Of a DNA stretch of 64,000 nucleotides, positions 1 to 8,568 are shown piece after piece; the first letter of the stretch is position 1, and every line of letters starts with the position of its first letter. Below the pieces are notes generated by a model that was not told the DNA's origin, ran no database searches, and worked only from the letters and a program-made list of their open reading frames with translations. The position numbers were made by a program, and so were the translations under genes. The stretch is from contig NZ_QUKD01000002.1 of assembly GCF_003480915.1 (NCBI RefSeq), forward strand, positions 676,091-740,090. The letters run 5' to 3'. This stretch comes from Parabacteroides sp. TM07-1AC. Lineage in GTDB: Bacteria; Bacteroidota; Bacteroidia; Bacteroidales; Tannerellaceae.

Positions 1-1859
1 TACAATGCTAAAATCTTCAAATTATGATCTTCATTAAATGTTCTTTCATAATTAAGCCTTAATTGCAACAAAGTTCTTTCCACTTTCCCATAACTACGTT
101 GTATCAGTGAAGGAGAATAAGCCTTGTAAGGTTGATAAATATCAGATGCGCTATCATACTCATACAACGTATACTCCTTTCTGGATAAACGATTGTCAGA
201 GTTATCATAGTCATAACTATACATAGCTCCCACATTGAGGCCTTTTATAAAAGGAACTGTATAGTCCAATGTAAAAGTTCCCTGAAATAATTTCTGTTGA
301 TTCTTTCTATAGCCACTTATGTCTGCATCAGTAAGAGCCAATGGATGGTAAGCCCCTGGTAATTGTTGCAAATAAGCCGGATTATTATTGGCATAAACAG
401 GTAATGTCGGTATATGCATCCAGGCTGCTTTATATATTTCCCATGCATCCATTACAGGCTCGTTTTTAGTCCCCATCATCGCATTCAGTTGCATCCCCAC
501 TTTAAGATTCTTTGTTATCTGCCCATTTATATTCGCTCTGACATTATAACGTTCGTAATTCAAATCACCACTGGAATAGAAGCCGTCTTGTTTCATGTAA
601 CCAAAGTTCAGGAAATAATCAATCTTTTCTGATTTACCCTGAGCACTGATACTATGTTGAGTTTGCGGCGCAATCTTGTCAAATCCGACATCTGACCATT
701 TTGTTTCAGGTTTCAATCCTTTACGATAAGCATCGATATCTTCTGCCGAGAACATTAAACTTCCTCCTTTATTGATCGAGTTCTCGTTTGTCAATTCCAT
801 CCAGTCTGCAGCATTCAATGTTTCAGGTATATTAGAAGCTTGCTGCCAACCGACGGAACCATTATATTCCAATGTTAATTTCGAGCTTGTTCCTTTTTTA
901 GTAGTAATAATTACCACCCCATTTGCAGCCTTTACACCATAAATAGCAGCCGAAGCATCTTTCAGTACCGTAAACGATTCTATTTCATTCGGATCCAGGC
1001 GATCCATATTCGTACGGGGAACTCCATCTATAATTACCAACGGAGCACCCATACCACGAATTTGCATATCCGTATTATAGCTTCCCGGTTCTCCGGATTT
1101 CTGAACGACACGAACACCGGCAATCTTTCCGGAAATCATATTCTTCACATTCTCATTACGAGTTTTTACCAGCTCTTCGTTACCGATATTACTTACAGCA
1201 CCGGTCAATGTTGCTTTCTTTTGTGTACCGTATCCTACAACCACTACTTCCTCCAGATTCTGAGAATCTTCTTTCAATATTATTGAAAAATCGGTACGAC
1301 TTCCTACTGATATATCCTGACCAAGATAGCCGATATAAGAGATTTGTACGACAGCTTTTTCAGATACAGTCAGCATAAATTTCCCATCAATATCTGTCAC
1401 AACTCCATTGGTCGTCCCTTTTTCCATCACATTGGCTCCAATTATAGGTTCACCGTTCGGATCTTTTACGATACCCGTTATTCGTTTTCCTTGTTGTTGC
1501 TGAACAACCGCATTCTTTGTCAGAAAAATCTGTCTGTCATCTATTTTATATGACAAATCATACTTTTCTACCAGATAATCCAATATCACAGTGATATTGG
1601 ATTTAGTCTTCTGAAGACTAACCGGCAAATCGTTGGGAATATCTTTACTATTGTAAAAAAACAGATATTCAGACTGTTTCTCCACTTGTTTCACCACATC
1701 ATAAAAAGTACCGTTTTTAACATCTACTGATACCTGTGTGGTCTGTGCATACGTATTGGCAGATATATGTATGATACATAATAGCGTAAATGCCAGTGTT
1801 AATTTCATGATACGCCTTATTTTTGGAGACAAAAAGCCCCATTCTTGATATTTTTCCAT
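1..1859 (-). CDS. SusC-like TonB-dependent receptor with STN signalling domain (3' end outside window)
   Basis: Outer-membrane porin-like transporter that imports oligosaccharides with TonB energy. About 619 codons are visible and the C-terminal barrel is cut by the window edge. Order: a 17-residue pre-extension (MEKYQEWGF...), signal peptide ending ANTYAQ near residue 39, STN domain about 40-115, carboxypeptidase-regulatory-like domain about 120-200 (GIVKDPNGEPIIGANV), then the plug starting EEVVVVGYGTQKK. I chose the ATG at 1859 rather than the in-frame ATG at 1808 because such pre-extensions are common in Bacteroides SusC proteins, but 1808 is possible. The STN domain plus the FecR and sigma genes directly upstream fit trans-envelope signalling. 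Its SusD partner would lie outside the window to the left. Confidence 0.93.
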   Translation of the reverse strand, partial: MEKYQEWGFLSPKIRRIMKLTLAFTLLCIIHISANTYAQTTQVSVDVKNGTFYDVVKQVEKQSEYLFFYNSKDIPNDLPVSLQKTKSNITVILDYLVEKYDLSYKIDDRQIFLTKNAVVQQQQGKRITGIVKDPNGEPIIGANVMEKGTTNGVVTDIDGKFMLTVSEKAVVQISYIGYLGQDISVGSRTDFSIILKEDSQNLEEVVVVGYGTQKKATLTGAVSNIGNEELVKTRNENVKNMISGKIAGVRVVQKSGEPGSYNTDMQIRGMGAPLVIIDGVPRTNMDRLDPNEIESFTVLKDASAAIYGVKAANGVVIITTKKGTSSKLTLEYNGSVGWQQASNIPETLNAADWMELTNENSINKGGSLMFSAEDIDAYRKGLKPETKWSDVGFDKIAPQTQHSISAQGKSEKIDYFLNFGYMKQDGFYSSGDLNYERYNVRANINGQITKNLKVGMQLNAMMGTKNEPVMDAWEIYKAAWMHIPTLPVYANNNPAYLQQLPGAYHPLALTDADISGYRKNQQKLFQGTFTLDYTVPFIKGLNVGAMYSYDYDNSDNRLSRKEYTLYEYDSASDIYQPYKAYSPSLIQRSYGKVERTLLQLRLNYERTFNEDHNLKILAL

Positions 1860-1939
1860 ATTTTTGTGTATTATTTTAAGTTTGAAGTCTTTCCGTTTCT
1901 GTTTGCCGACGTTCGCGGGAAGACTGAAATGAATAATAG

Positions 1940-1966
1940 TTCGGGAGGTGCCTGGCATTTCCCGAA
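1940..1966. other. Inverted repeat in the fecR-susC gap
   Basis: Arms TTCGGGA (1940-1946) and TCCCGAA (1960-1966) with a GC-rich centre, followed on the plus strand by seven T. On the minus strand the hairpin precedes susC and is preceded by an A run, so it could attenuate or stabilise the mRNA between fecR and susC. The other sigma/fecR/susC locus also has hairpins in the same gap. Confidence 0.4.
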
Positions 1967-2033
1967 TTTTTTTAATTGTTTACTTCTCTGGTGGTTCCAT
2001 CCTTTCTATTTTTAAAGTTATACATCAAAACAA

Positions 2034-3065
2034 TTATTTTTCGGAGTAAATACGGATCACATGCCCCTCTTTCCTATACCGAAACTTATTGTATTGGCCT
2101 AAAGGTTTCAAAACCTCTTCGATCGTGTTTTTCAAAACCAAACTACCGGTATAAACAGACTTAGCGAGTTTGTCATCTTCTATCAAAATAGTTACATCGT
2201 ACAGATGTTCCAGTTCAGACATTACGTCCGAGAAAGGTTTATCTTTAAATTTATAAAGACCTTTTGTCCATGCCAACTGAAACTCATCATCACTACGGAA
2301 AGTCGTTATTGTTCCGGTTTGCTTATCGATACGGGCTGTCTCATCCGGATGTAAAACTTGTTCTTCACGTATCGAACCTTCCGTATCATAAGAAGTCAAA
2401 AGAACTTTCCCTGAAATCAAGGAGGTCACAGTATGATCCATATCCGAATAGGCCTTTACATTAAAGACTGTCCCTAAAACTTTTACGTCATGTCCTTTCA
2501 ACCGGACAACAAATGGTTTCTGCTGATTCTCGGCAACTTCAAAAAAACCTTCACCATCCAGCATTACCATCCGTTCTTTCTGGTCGAAGCGTGTCGGATA
2601 TTGAATAGTCGTTCCGGCATTCAACAGGACTTTAGTTCCATCCGGAAGGAACAAAGAGCTTTTCCCACCCCCTTTTTCCACCACAAATCGTGTATAACTA
2701 TCTGCCACCTCTTGCGGTTGACGGAGATTGTGATAATACAAATACTGTATGCCCAACGACAAAGCCAATAGGATAATTGCAGCATAAGACAATAATAGAG
2801 TTATGGACTTTCGAGACACTTTCGGTTGTTTATCCACATTTATTTTCTGCCGCATCTTCTCCCAACTAGCCTCTATCGGATATTTTTGCGCATCGAGCCG
2901 TATGGATAAAGAATCATAAACTGATTGTAACTCTGCCAACTCCCGTTTCTTGTCTTCCGACTTCCGGACAATATCCAACAGCCGCTGCAAAGATTGAGTA
3001 TCAGCTGTATCCTGTAGATACCGGATCAGCAACTTTTCATAATCGATATGTTCTTTATGTTTCAT
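2034..3065 (-). CDS. FecR-family anti-sigma factor
   Basis: Inner-membrane anti-sigma regulator, 343 aa. A cytoplasmic N-terminal region (1-85) should bind the ECF sigma encoded just upstream; one membrane segment at about 88-110 (ITLLLSYAAIILLALSLGIQ); periplasmic FecR domain about 128-205 containing FLPDGTKVLLNAGT and GEGFFEVAEN; C-terminal DUF4974-like domain about 270-340 (KPFSDVMSELEHLYDVTI), which contacts the STN domain of the receptor in this class. It lies 41 bases downstream of the sigma gene and 174 bases upstream of susC. Family assignment is firm; the specific inducing ligand is unknown. Confidence 0.95.
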   Translation of the reverse strand: MKHKEHIDYEKLLIRYLQDTADTQSLQRLLDIVRKSEDKKRELAELQSVYDSLSIRLDAQKYPIEASWEKMRQKINVDKQPKVSRKSITLLLSYAAIILLALSLGIQYLYYHNLRQPQEVADSYTRFVVEKGGGKSSLFLPDGTKVLLNAGTTIQYPTRFDQKERMVMLDGEGFFEVAENQQKPFVVRLKGHDVKVLGTVFNVKAYSDMDHTVTSLISGKVLLTSYDTEGSIREEQVLHPDETARIDKQTGTITTFRSDDEFQLAWTKGLYKFKDKPFSDVMSELEHLYDVTILIEDDKLAKSVYTGSLVLKNTIEEVLKPLGQYNKFRYRKEGHVIRIYSEK

Positions 3066-3106
3066 TATTTTGCTTTTCTATCCCGAAAACGATTTTCATA
3101 AAAGAT

Positions 3107-3682
3107 TTACTTACTCAGAAATGAAAAAAATAAAATAAGTAGAGTCAATGCTCCGCGTAGTATTTTCAAAGCTTTATACAATTGAGCTTCTACCGTACGT
3201 TGTGAGATGGACTTATCTTTGGCTATTTCGGATGCTTTTTTCCCATCGACGTAAGAGGCAAGAAATATTTCCCGGCATTTAGGAGGCAATTGATTGATTT
3301 TCCCAAAAAGAGTATTGAGGCTGTCGTTTTCTTCCTCATAATAAAAAGGCTGTTCAGAGCAAGATAATATTTCCATCATCAACTCTTTCTTATAATACTC
3401 GGCATATCCTTGTTTTACCTCTTCGTGTTTCAGCACATCCAAACAGGCATTGCGAAGAGATGCAAACAAAAAATATTTAAGTTCGGAAGCTTTGACACAC
3501 AAAAAGAGTTTCTGATTCCAAACCTTCAAAAAAAGCTCCTGCACCAGGTCTTCTGCCGTTACCATACCGACATACCGGGCTGCTGTAGCAACTAAGTCAG
3601 GGGTATAGGCTACATATATCTTTTTAAATAATTCCACCTCATCCCGCGGAATCAAATCTCCCTTTTCTCCACTTAATTTCAT
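3107..3682 (-). CDS. ECF RNA polymerase sigma factor (paired with FecR)
   Basis: Extracytoplasmic-function sigma factor of about 191 aa. Region 2 is visible (LFKKIYVAYTPDLVATAARY, then AEDLVQELFLKVWNQK), as is a region 4 helix-turn-helix (LPPKCREIFLASYVDGK, then EIAKDKSISQRTVEAQLYKA); the protein ends in a hydrophobic tail (LTLLILFFSFLSK). The frame stays open up to a TTG at 3718, but I prefer the ATG at 3682 because it gives the usual length and the extra 12 residues (LLCNCYTGDSN-) look untranslated. It should transcribe the susC downstream when FecR is triggered. The gene heads a sigma-fecR-susC series. Confidence 0.93.
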   Translation of the reverse strand: MKLSGEKGDLIPRDEVELFKKIYVAYTPDLVATAARYVGMVTAEDLVQELFLKVWNQKLFLCVKASELKYFLFASLRNACLDVLKHEEVKQGYAEYYKKELMMEILSCSEQPFYYEEENDSLNTLFGKINQLPPKCREIFLASYVDGKKASEIAKDKSISQRTVEAQLYKALKILRGALTLLILFFSFLSK

Positions 3683-3824
3683 AAGATTAGAATCGCCGGT
3701 ATAACAATTACACAACAAAAACGATTTAAATCAAATATTTACTTACTCCGTCATCAGAAAAATCGAAACAACAGATTATTCAGCTGCATATATCCGCTTT
3801 TCTAAAATCGTTAAACTACAGCCC

Positions 3825-3920
3825 AAAAGTGTTTCACCTAAGAGAAACAGTTGTTTCATCCAGGAGAAACACTTGTTTCATCCAGGAGAAACACTTGTTT
3901 CATCAGGGTGAAACACTTTT
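3825..3920. repeat. 22-bp periodic palindromic repeat block at the 3' end of an enzyme operon
   Basis: GTTTCA starts recur at 3831, 3853, 3875 and 3897, and G(A/T)GAAAC starts at 3842, 3864, 3886 and 3908, an exact 22-bp period. The outer arms AAAAGTGTTTCAC (3825-3837) and GTGAAACACTTTT (3908-3920) are perfect inverted complements, so the whole block can fold as one large or several small hairpins. It begins five bases after the stop of the gene at 3925-6036, which suggests a role at the mRNA 3' end. No unique spacers are present, so it is not a CRISPR array. Confidence 0.85.
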
Positions 3921-3924
3921 AAGA

Positions 3925-6036
3925 TTATTTCAATGTCGAACCGATCTCTGCATAAGGGATATCTTTAAAACCGGCTATCCGTTTAAAGACAGGGGCATCT
4001 TTTCGGAATCCTTTTAAAGGGTCAGCCGGATCGACAAAGCCCGGATCTTCATTAGTTGTCCAGTTATTCCAAAACTCACCCCACTGGCTGTTGCCATGCA
4101 ACAGGTTAGTTATATTATAAAAGAGATTGCCGTATATCCGGTTCCGTTTCGGGAAAGCCGGGTCTTCCTGCCAGTAATTGACCAATTCCGGATATTTCAC
4201 ACTATAAGGGGGTTGCGTATAATTGACGGCTTGCAGACGTTTGTCGTAAATATCTCCTTTGTTCACCATGTTGCTTGCCCAGTTTTGCAAACGATTATCC
4301 AGATGGATAGCCGTAGGGGAATCAATAAAGATATTATTATAGTATTTATGATCCATTCCGCCTCCAATCAGCACAGGTAATGAACCGGCTTTGAAATAGA
4401 TATTGCCATAGACTTCGCTTCCACAGGCACCATCGTCATGGTAAGTGGCTGTTACCCGATGACGCGGACTTAATTCGTGGAAATAATTATAACGGATCAC
4501 ATTCCCCCGTTCCGACGGGTCACGTCCATAATAAATAGCTCCCTGGTCGTCTACCTCCTGACAAACCTGCGTAATATCACAATATTCTATCGTATGCTCA
4601 TTTCCATGAAACAGAATGGCCATGCTCGGTGCATCCGATATGTCGCATTTGGTAACCCGGTTGCCTACGCCATCTATCCAAACGCCCGGACGGTAGGATT
4701 TCTCAATACGGTTGTAGCGGGATATCTTACAATTCTCAACGTAATTATCCGAACGGGTCAGCGTAACGCGGTTGCCTCCTCCCAAACTGACACCGCCGGC
4801 TCCGGTATTATAAATATAACAATCCTTTACACCGTTGTTTCTTCCGGCTTGCCGATCCAGAATAGAGTTTTCGTAGATCTTTCCCATCATATCGCCTACC
4901 ATTCTGCCACAAAGTTCACCTCCTGCTTCCATGGCATGTTTTTGAAGCGTGTTGTCTTCTTTGGGCGAATCAGTACCTTTCCCTATGCAAACACCTACAT
5001 TTCCGACATTGCGGATGGTGCATCCCTGCAACAATACGTTTTCCGTATTATCCATATAAACACCTATACCCCGGCTGTTTTCAATCGTAATGCCTTCTAT
5101 GGTTACATTTTTACAATTCTCTACGACTATGACCGGCTCGTCCAAAACGGTCAGGCGGACTTTGGTTATTTTTTGATCTCCCGGCAGGAAATAAAACTTC
5201 TTTGCATCCGGATCAATCACATATTCTCCCGTCCGGTCTATTTCTTCCGGCAGGTTCAAGGCAAACCATCTACGGAAATCGGCTCCGGTAAAGAACTGAT
5301 AGGTTGTAAACATACCGACAGAGATGCTGGAGTCTTGCGGGTTGACCGACTTAACCGGTATCATATCATCTGCATAGCCATACCCGAAATATCCGCCAAT
5401 CCACATATTATCCGTGTTTTTCCAATGAGCCGGACGTTCCTCCTGATAATGAAATACAGGCAATCGACCCAGCTTTTTATCTTCCGGTCCGCCGGACACA
5501 TCGACCCGTCCAATCAATGCCATCGAATCGTTCGGCCAACGGGATAAGTGCAACGGTTCGTTGTCAATCATCAACTCCGACCAGGCAGGTAGTGACTTAC
5601 GTCCAAAACCGGAAGGACGGATATTTGCCAAAGTTTCGACAATACCTTTACAATCTACCTCAACCACTTTTCCACGTACACTTTCCTGCAGGCGGGACAG
5701 GATAGCCTGATCTTTCACTTGTCTTATTCTACTCAAAGGGATCACTTTATCACCGGATACGGATACCTTTTCTCCCTCTTTCGCTTTTATCAGCAAAGAA
5801 GACCATTTACCCGGTTGGATTTCAATAGTTTTATCCGTACGGTATTCGCCGCCCTTCATTTCAATGATCACATCTCCTTCCAAAGATGCAGCTTTACGAA
5901 TAGCCTGCTGCAAAGTTCCCGAACCGGGTTTTACAATTATTGTCGTTTGACGATTGCCTGACTGACTTTCACTTTTTCCATGAACAAAAATGCCTTGTAA
6001 AATAAAAACGACTAATACGATAAACTTCATTTTCAT
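3925..6036 (-). CDS. Right-handed parallel beta-helix protein, GH141-like
   Basis: Secreted beta-helix protein of 703 aa, signal peptide MKMKFIVLVVFILQGIFVHG. The N-terminal half carries SGFGRKSLPAWSELMIDNEP and LSRWPND, a pattern I associate with GH141-type proteins; the helix repeats contain YNTGAGGVSLGGGNR, DGVGNRVTKCDISDAPSMAI and CQEVDDQGAIYYGRD, the last being a plausible acidic active-site stretch. Characterised GH141 enzymes are fucosidases or xylanases, but I cannot assign a substrate. A strong AGGAGG-type ribosome site just upstream supports the ATG at 6036. It lies 48 bases after the GH92 gene and is likely co-transcribed from the promoter at 8474-8543. Last gene of its unit. Confidence 0.75.
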   Translation of the reverse strand: MKMKFIVLVVFILQGIFVHGKSESQSGNRQTTIIVKPGSGTLQQAIRKAASLEGDVIIEMKGGEYRTDKTIEIQPGKWSSLLIKAKEGEKVSVSGDKVIPLSRIRQVKDQAILSRLQESVRGKVVEVDCKGIVETLANIRPSGFGRKSLPAWSELMIDNEPLHLSRWPNDSMALIGRVDVSGGPEDKKLGRLPVFHYQEERPAHWKNTDNMWIGGYFGYGYADDMIPVKSVNPQDSSISVGMFTTYQFFTGADFRRWFALNLPEEIDRTGEYVIDPDAKKFYFLPGDQKITKVRLTVLDEPVIVVENCKNVTIEGITIENSRGIGVYMDNTENVLLQGCTIRNVGNVGVCIGKGTDSPKEDNTLQKHAMEAGGELCGRMVGDMMGKIYENSILDRQAGRNNGVKDCYIYNTGAGGVSLGGGNRVTLTRSDNYVENCKISRYNRIEKSYRPGVWIDGVGNRVTKCDISDAPSMAILFHGNEHTIEYCDITQVCQEVDDQGAIYYGRDPSERGNVIRYNYFHELSPRHRVTATYHDDGACGSEVYGNIYFKAGSLPVLIGGGMDHKYYNNIFIDSPTAIHLDNRLQNWASNMVNKGDIYDKRLQAVNYTQPPYSVKYPELVNYWQEDPAFPKRNRIYGNLFYNITNLLHGNSQWGEFWNNWTTNEDPGFVDPADPLKGFRKDAPVFKRIAGFKDIPYAEIGSTLK

Positions 6037-6084
6037 TATTTATTTCCTCCTATAATATTTACTGAACAATAAGATAACCGTACA

Positions 6085-8448
6085 CTATTCTATCCCCCAT
6101 TGCTTGTTGGGCTCAGGACCCAGTTCTATTTCAAGTACTCCCCCCTTGGCAAATTCGGTATGAGGGAAATAATACGTATTCAATGGATTACCGTTCAAAC
6201 GTGCGGATTGGATATAGACATTCTTTGCCGAATTATTCTTTACTTCAATAACAAACTTCTTTCCCGGATAATAACGTTCATCCAGCTGAATCGTTATACG
6301 GTCAAAGATCGGAGAGGTTATTTCATAGTGGGGATCCACAGAGGCTCCACCTTGCACATCAAACAACCCGATCGCCATCAGAACTCCCAGAGCTCCCATC
6401 TGTCCCTGATCCTCGTCACCGTTATAACCTCCGTAAGGCGTTATATCCCCAAATACATCTTTTTTTATTCTCCGAACCCAGTATTGAGTCAACCAGGGAG
6501 CACCGGCATGGCTGAACAGATGTGCCATATGCAAAGAAGGCTGGTTTTCATAATCTACCCAATTCTGTGCGTGATGTCCGTGAGGAGTTATAAAATTATT
6601 CGGGGCAGCCAGTTCAAACTGACGGTTTAATTTATGGACAAAGGAGTCTTTTCCTCCTATCAGATAAATCAAATCCGGAATATTATGAGGGACATAATAA
6701 GTAAAGATAGCTGCATTACTTTCTACAAAACCCGGCATATTGAAACCTTTCCCCACAGGTGCGAAATCTTTTAACCAATCTCCGTTCTTCATCCGGGGAC
6801 GCATCCATCCCTGTCCGGGATCAAACATATACCGGTAATTAAACGAACGGTTGTTATATTTGTTATACACAGAATCGATTCCCAGCCCTTTGGCAAATTG
6901 AGCCAAACACCAATCCTGATAAGCAAAGAAAAGCGTCATGGCACAGCCTTCCCGATGTCCGCCTTTTCCCTCGATGCCTTCCGGCACGAAACCTTTCTCC
7001 GTATAATATTTCATATACTCATTCACTTCCGTTTCATAACCTGCATGATCACGTATGCCTCCCGGTTCAGCATTCTTGATACTACCTTCCAAGGCGGCAT
7101 TCAAGTCAAAATCATGTATGCCTTTATTATAGGCGGAAGCTATCAGAGGTATTGCCTGATCGCCCACCATCACATAGGTATAATTCCCGCCACTGGGTCC
7201 ACGGGCAATCAAACCTCCTGTAGGATAATATCCGACCATCGTAGATACAAACTCGCTCATAATCTTAGGATAAGCCATCGACCATAAGATATTCAAATTA
7301 AATTCTGTACCCCATAATGCATCGGAGTTATAGACAGTATACGTTGGGACACCGTTTTTCAGTGGTACCTGGCATACAAGCGGAGTATCCCCCGTGTTAT
7401 CCGTATATTTCCCATTCACATCTGAATAAGTATGACGACCTAACAATGCATGCCATAAGTCTGTATAAAATTTAATCCGCTCCTGCTCGGTTCCGCCTTC
7501 CACTGTTAGCTTGCTTAACTCTCCGTTCCATTCAGCATAGGAGTCCCCGACAACACGATCGAAATCCCAATGTTTCAGTTCGGTATTCAGATTCAGGCGT
7601 GCCTGTTCTTCATCCACATACGATAAAGCGACTTTCATTAATAAAGGCGCATCACCCAAGGGTTTAAATCTGACATAACCGCCAACCTCCTTTCCCTCTA
7701 GGGCTTGTTTCTTTGTCAGTTCTTTTTCGTCACCGACCTTCTCCCAACCACCAAACTCATGGATGGAACGGTTGAATTGAGCTACAAAATACACCGTACA
7801 TGTTTTCTTCCTTCGACTGGTAGGAGCCATAACGGCATATCCTGCAATCTCTTTGGAGGAAACCTTACGGATGGCAGCTTTCTCCATAGCCCCATGTCCT
7901 AAGAATGCACCGACATCAAACAGGACATTGGCCATTTCCTTTTGAGGAAATGTATAGCGGTGCATACCTACCCTGGAGGTAGATGTCAGCTCTGCCTTTA
8001 TTCCATATTTATCAAGCGTAATCTGATGATAACCGGGTTTAACTATTTCCGTATCATGTGAAAATCCCGATTTATATGTCTCCATTCCTTTGTGGCCTGT
8101 CACCTCACCCGTTGTCGGCATGACCGGAATACCGGAAATCTGCCAGCAATGAATATGGCTGAAACATCTCACTTCGGTCGAATCATATAAATAACCCGAA
8201 TTCCAACTCCCTTTCACCCACGTGTCCGGACTCAAACTGACCATCCCATAAGGACGACTGGCCGACGCAAAATAAAACCAGCGTGATTTATGGCTGTCAA
8301 TCTGGGGACGAACATGATCCACAGGAGATTTCACCTCCTCCGCACGGCTTGCTATGCCTGACATTGAAAAGAATAGCAGAGTAAGAATAACGCACTTACC
8401 AGCGATAATGAAGGCGGGTATTTTATTCAAATAAAATATTTCTTTCAT
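6085..8448 (-). CDS. GH92-family alpha-mannosidase-like enzyme with Gln at the general-acid position
   Basis: 787 aa, with an N-terminal hydrophobic segment (signal or anchor, about 11-36). N-terminal beta-sandwich (FASASRPYGMVSLSPDTW, HIHCWQISGIPVMPTTG) followed by an (alpha/alpha)6 domain, the GH92 layout. The canonical HGNEP motif, whose Glu is the general acid in characterised GH92 mannosidases, reads YENQPS here, with Gln at residue 636; the downstream acidic motif is kept (NGDEDQGQMG). Known knowledge: a GH92 that hydrolyses mannose-1-phosphate-6-mannose has Gln at this place. Inference: the substrate may be a phosphodiester or another good leaving group. First gene of the unit from the promoter block 8474-8543; the beta-helix gene follows. 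Confidence 0.88.
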   Translation of the reverse strand: MKEIFYLNKIPAFIIAGKCVILTLLFFSMSGIASRAEEVKSPVDHVRPQIDSHKSRWFYFASASRPYGMVSLSPDTWVKGSWNSGYLYDSTEVRCFSHIHCWQISGIPVMPTTGEVTGHKGMETYKSGFSHDTEIVKPGYHQITLDKYGIKAELTSTSRVGMHRYTFPQKEMANVLFDVGAFLGHGAMEKAAIRKVSSKEIAGYAVMAPTSRRKKTCTVYFVAQFNRSIHEFGGWEKVGDEKELTKKQALEGKEVGGYVRFKPLGDAPLLMKVALSYVDEEQARLNLNTELKHWDFDRVVGDSYAEWNGELSKLTVEGGTEQERIKFYTDLWHALLGRHTYSDVNGKYTDNTGDTPLVCQVPLKNGVPTYTVYNSDALWGTEFNLNILWSMAYPKIMSEFVSTMVGYYPTGGLIARGPSGGNYTYVMVGDQAIPLIASAYNKGIHDFDLNAALEGSIKNAEPGGIRDHAGYETEVNEYMKYYTEKGFVPEGIEGKGGHREGCAMTLFFAYQDWCLAQFAKGLGIDSVYNKYNNRSFNYRYMFDPGQGWMRPRMKNGDWLKDFAPVGKGFNMPGFVESNAAIFTYYVPHNIPDLIYLIGGKDSFVHKLNRQFELAAPNNFITPHGHHAQNWVDYENQPSLHMAHLFSHAGAPWLTQYWVRRIKKDVFGDITPYGGYNGDEDQGQMGALGVLMAIGLFDVQGGASVDPHYEITSPIFDRITIQLDERYYPGKKFVIEVKNNSAKNVYIQSARLNGNPLNTYYFPHTEFAKGGVLEIELGPEPNKQWGIE

Positions 8449-8473
8449 GGTATGAATAGTTTATTTCAGATTA

Positions 8474-8543
8474 CAAAGATAAAAGCAGCTATTGCTATGA
8501 AAAATAGCAAATAGCTGCCTATTTGGTGGATTATTATTGCTTA
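8474..8543 (-). promoter_or_regulatory. Promoter and shared operator block, copy 1 (for gene 6085-8448)
   Basis: Minus-strand -7 element TATCTTTG (8481-8474), 25 bases before the start codon. Upstream are a GCAGCTATT/AATAGCTGC inverted repeat, the box AAATAGCAAATAGCTGCC starting 28 bases from the -7 element, and GTGGATTATTATTGCTTA starting 52 bases from it (sequences quoted in plus-strand orientation). The same boxes at the same distances occur at 42818-42887 and 60292-60361. Likely the binding site of an activator encoded elsewhere. Confidence 0.8.
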
Positions 8544-8568
8544 CTTATTTTATAAGCCAACCATTTTT

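Noticed and set aside
3683..3718. TTG start extending the left sigma factor by 12 residues
   Set aside because: An ATG at 3682 gives the usual family length and the extra residues show no conservation-like pattern.
3825..3920. CRISPR array
   Set aside because: The 22-bp period has no unique spacers and no cas genes are nearby; the repeats are contiguous and palindromic.
4477..5547. Long plus-strand open frame of 356 codons opposite the GH141-like gene
   Set aside because: Antisense to a clear secreted beta-helix protein, no domain or signal peptide, composition typical of a shadow frame.
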